Shown here piece after piece: positions 4,986 to 5,093 of a stretch of DNA of 5,093 nucleotides. Source of the stretch: Atribacterota bacterium (GTDB lineage: Bacteria > Atribacterota > Phoenicimicrobiia > Phoenicimicrobiales > Phoenicimicrobiaceae); assembly GCA_030599445.1 (NCBI GenBank), contig JAUVOA010000132.1, positions 1 to 5,093 of the forward strand, given 5' to 3'. Both the position numbers and the translations under genes were made by a program. Under the pieces are notes generated by a model, which had not been told where the DNA came from, made no database searches, and worked only from the letters and a program-made list of their open reading frames with translations. Numbering within the stretch: position 1 is the first letter of the stretch; every line of letters starts with the position of its first letter.

Positions 4986-5093
4986 TTACCATAATTCTTT
5001 TATGCTGGTAGATATAGCCAGGACTCCTTTTTGAAATAATTCCTCTATTTCACTTTTATCAGAAATCAGACCACCGGCAATAACCGGACAGAG
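4986..5093 (-). CDS. glpP: Glycerol-3-phosphate-responsive antiterminator GlpP family, C-terminal 35 residues (5' end outside window)
   Basis: Only the last 35 codons and a TAA stop are present, as the gene begins beyond the window. The visible end has CPVIAGGLISDKSEIEEL followed by a Gly-containing helix and AISTSIKELW. This matches the C-terminal signature of GlpP proteins (P-[IV]-I-A-G-G-L-I, later S-T-S-x-x-x-L-W), which form a TIM-barrel-like fold. In Bacillus subtilis, GlpP binds glycerol-3-phosphate and lets transcription pass a leader terminator of glycerol catabolic genes. The DUF89 gene follows after 45 bases with no terminator, so the two are probably co-transcribed. Another phosphate-binding barrel protein is possible because so little is visible, but the ending is distinctive. 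Confidence 0.75.
   Translation of the reverse strand, partial: LCPVIAGGLISDKSEIEELFQKGVLAISTSIKELW

Overview
The window is AT-rich bacterial DNA (roughly 40% GC by eye). Five protein-coding genes all lie on the minus strand, so transcription runs from high to low coordinates. I see no RNA gene, insertion sequence, CRISPR array or phage gene. Several traits suggest an anaerobic Gram-positive-type or related bacterium: a GlpP-type antiterminator, a UPF0182 membrane protein, an aldo/keto reductase fused to a two-cluster ferredoxin domain, and strong AAGGAG/GGAGG ribosome binding sites. Clostridia-like Firmicutes or an uncultured anaerobic lineage such as Atribacterota would fit, but the sequence alone does not decide between them.

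In transcription order, 5093-4986 is the last 35 codons of a glycerol-3-phosphate-responsive antiterminator (GlpP family). After a 45-base gap comes a DUF89/ARMT1-like metal-dependent phosphatase (4940-4050), probably in the same operon, ending at an imperfect terminator. Next is an aldo/keto reductase with a C-terminal 2[4Fe-4S] domain (3912-2962), which has a candidate promoter of its own. The 284-base gap at 2678-2961 is the longest non-coding stretch. It holds a decayed heptamer tandem array, a small degenerate palindrome and an AT-rich promoter region. It is followed by a P1/S58 (DmpA/NylC-type) self-processing hydrolase (2677-1691).

A 43-base, almost perfectly symmetrical palindrome overlaps the stop codon of that hydrolase and very likely ends its transcript. 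Directly beyond it are a good promoter and ribosome binding site for a UPF0182 multi-pass membrane protein. Its first 527 codons occupy 1581-1, and the C-terminal part lies outside the window.

The genes look like separate housekeeping or accessory metabolic units, not one pathway. The exception is the likely glpP-DUF89 pair, which may connect glycerol-phosphate sensing with phosphometabolite clean-up (inference). I found no convincing new multi-gene system. The points most worth a second look are the intergenic repeats, the NylC-like cleavage site and the iron-sulfur aldo/keto reductase.
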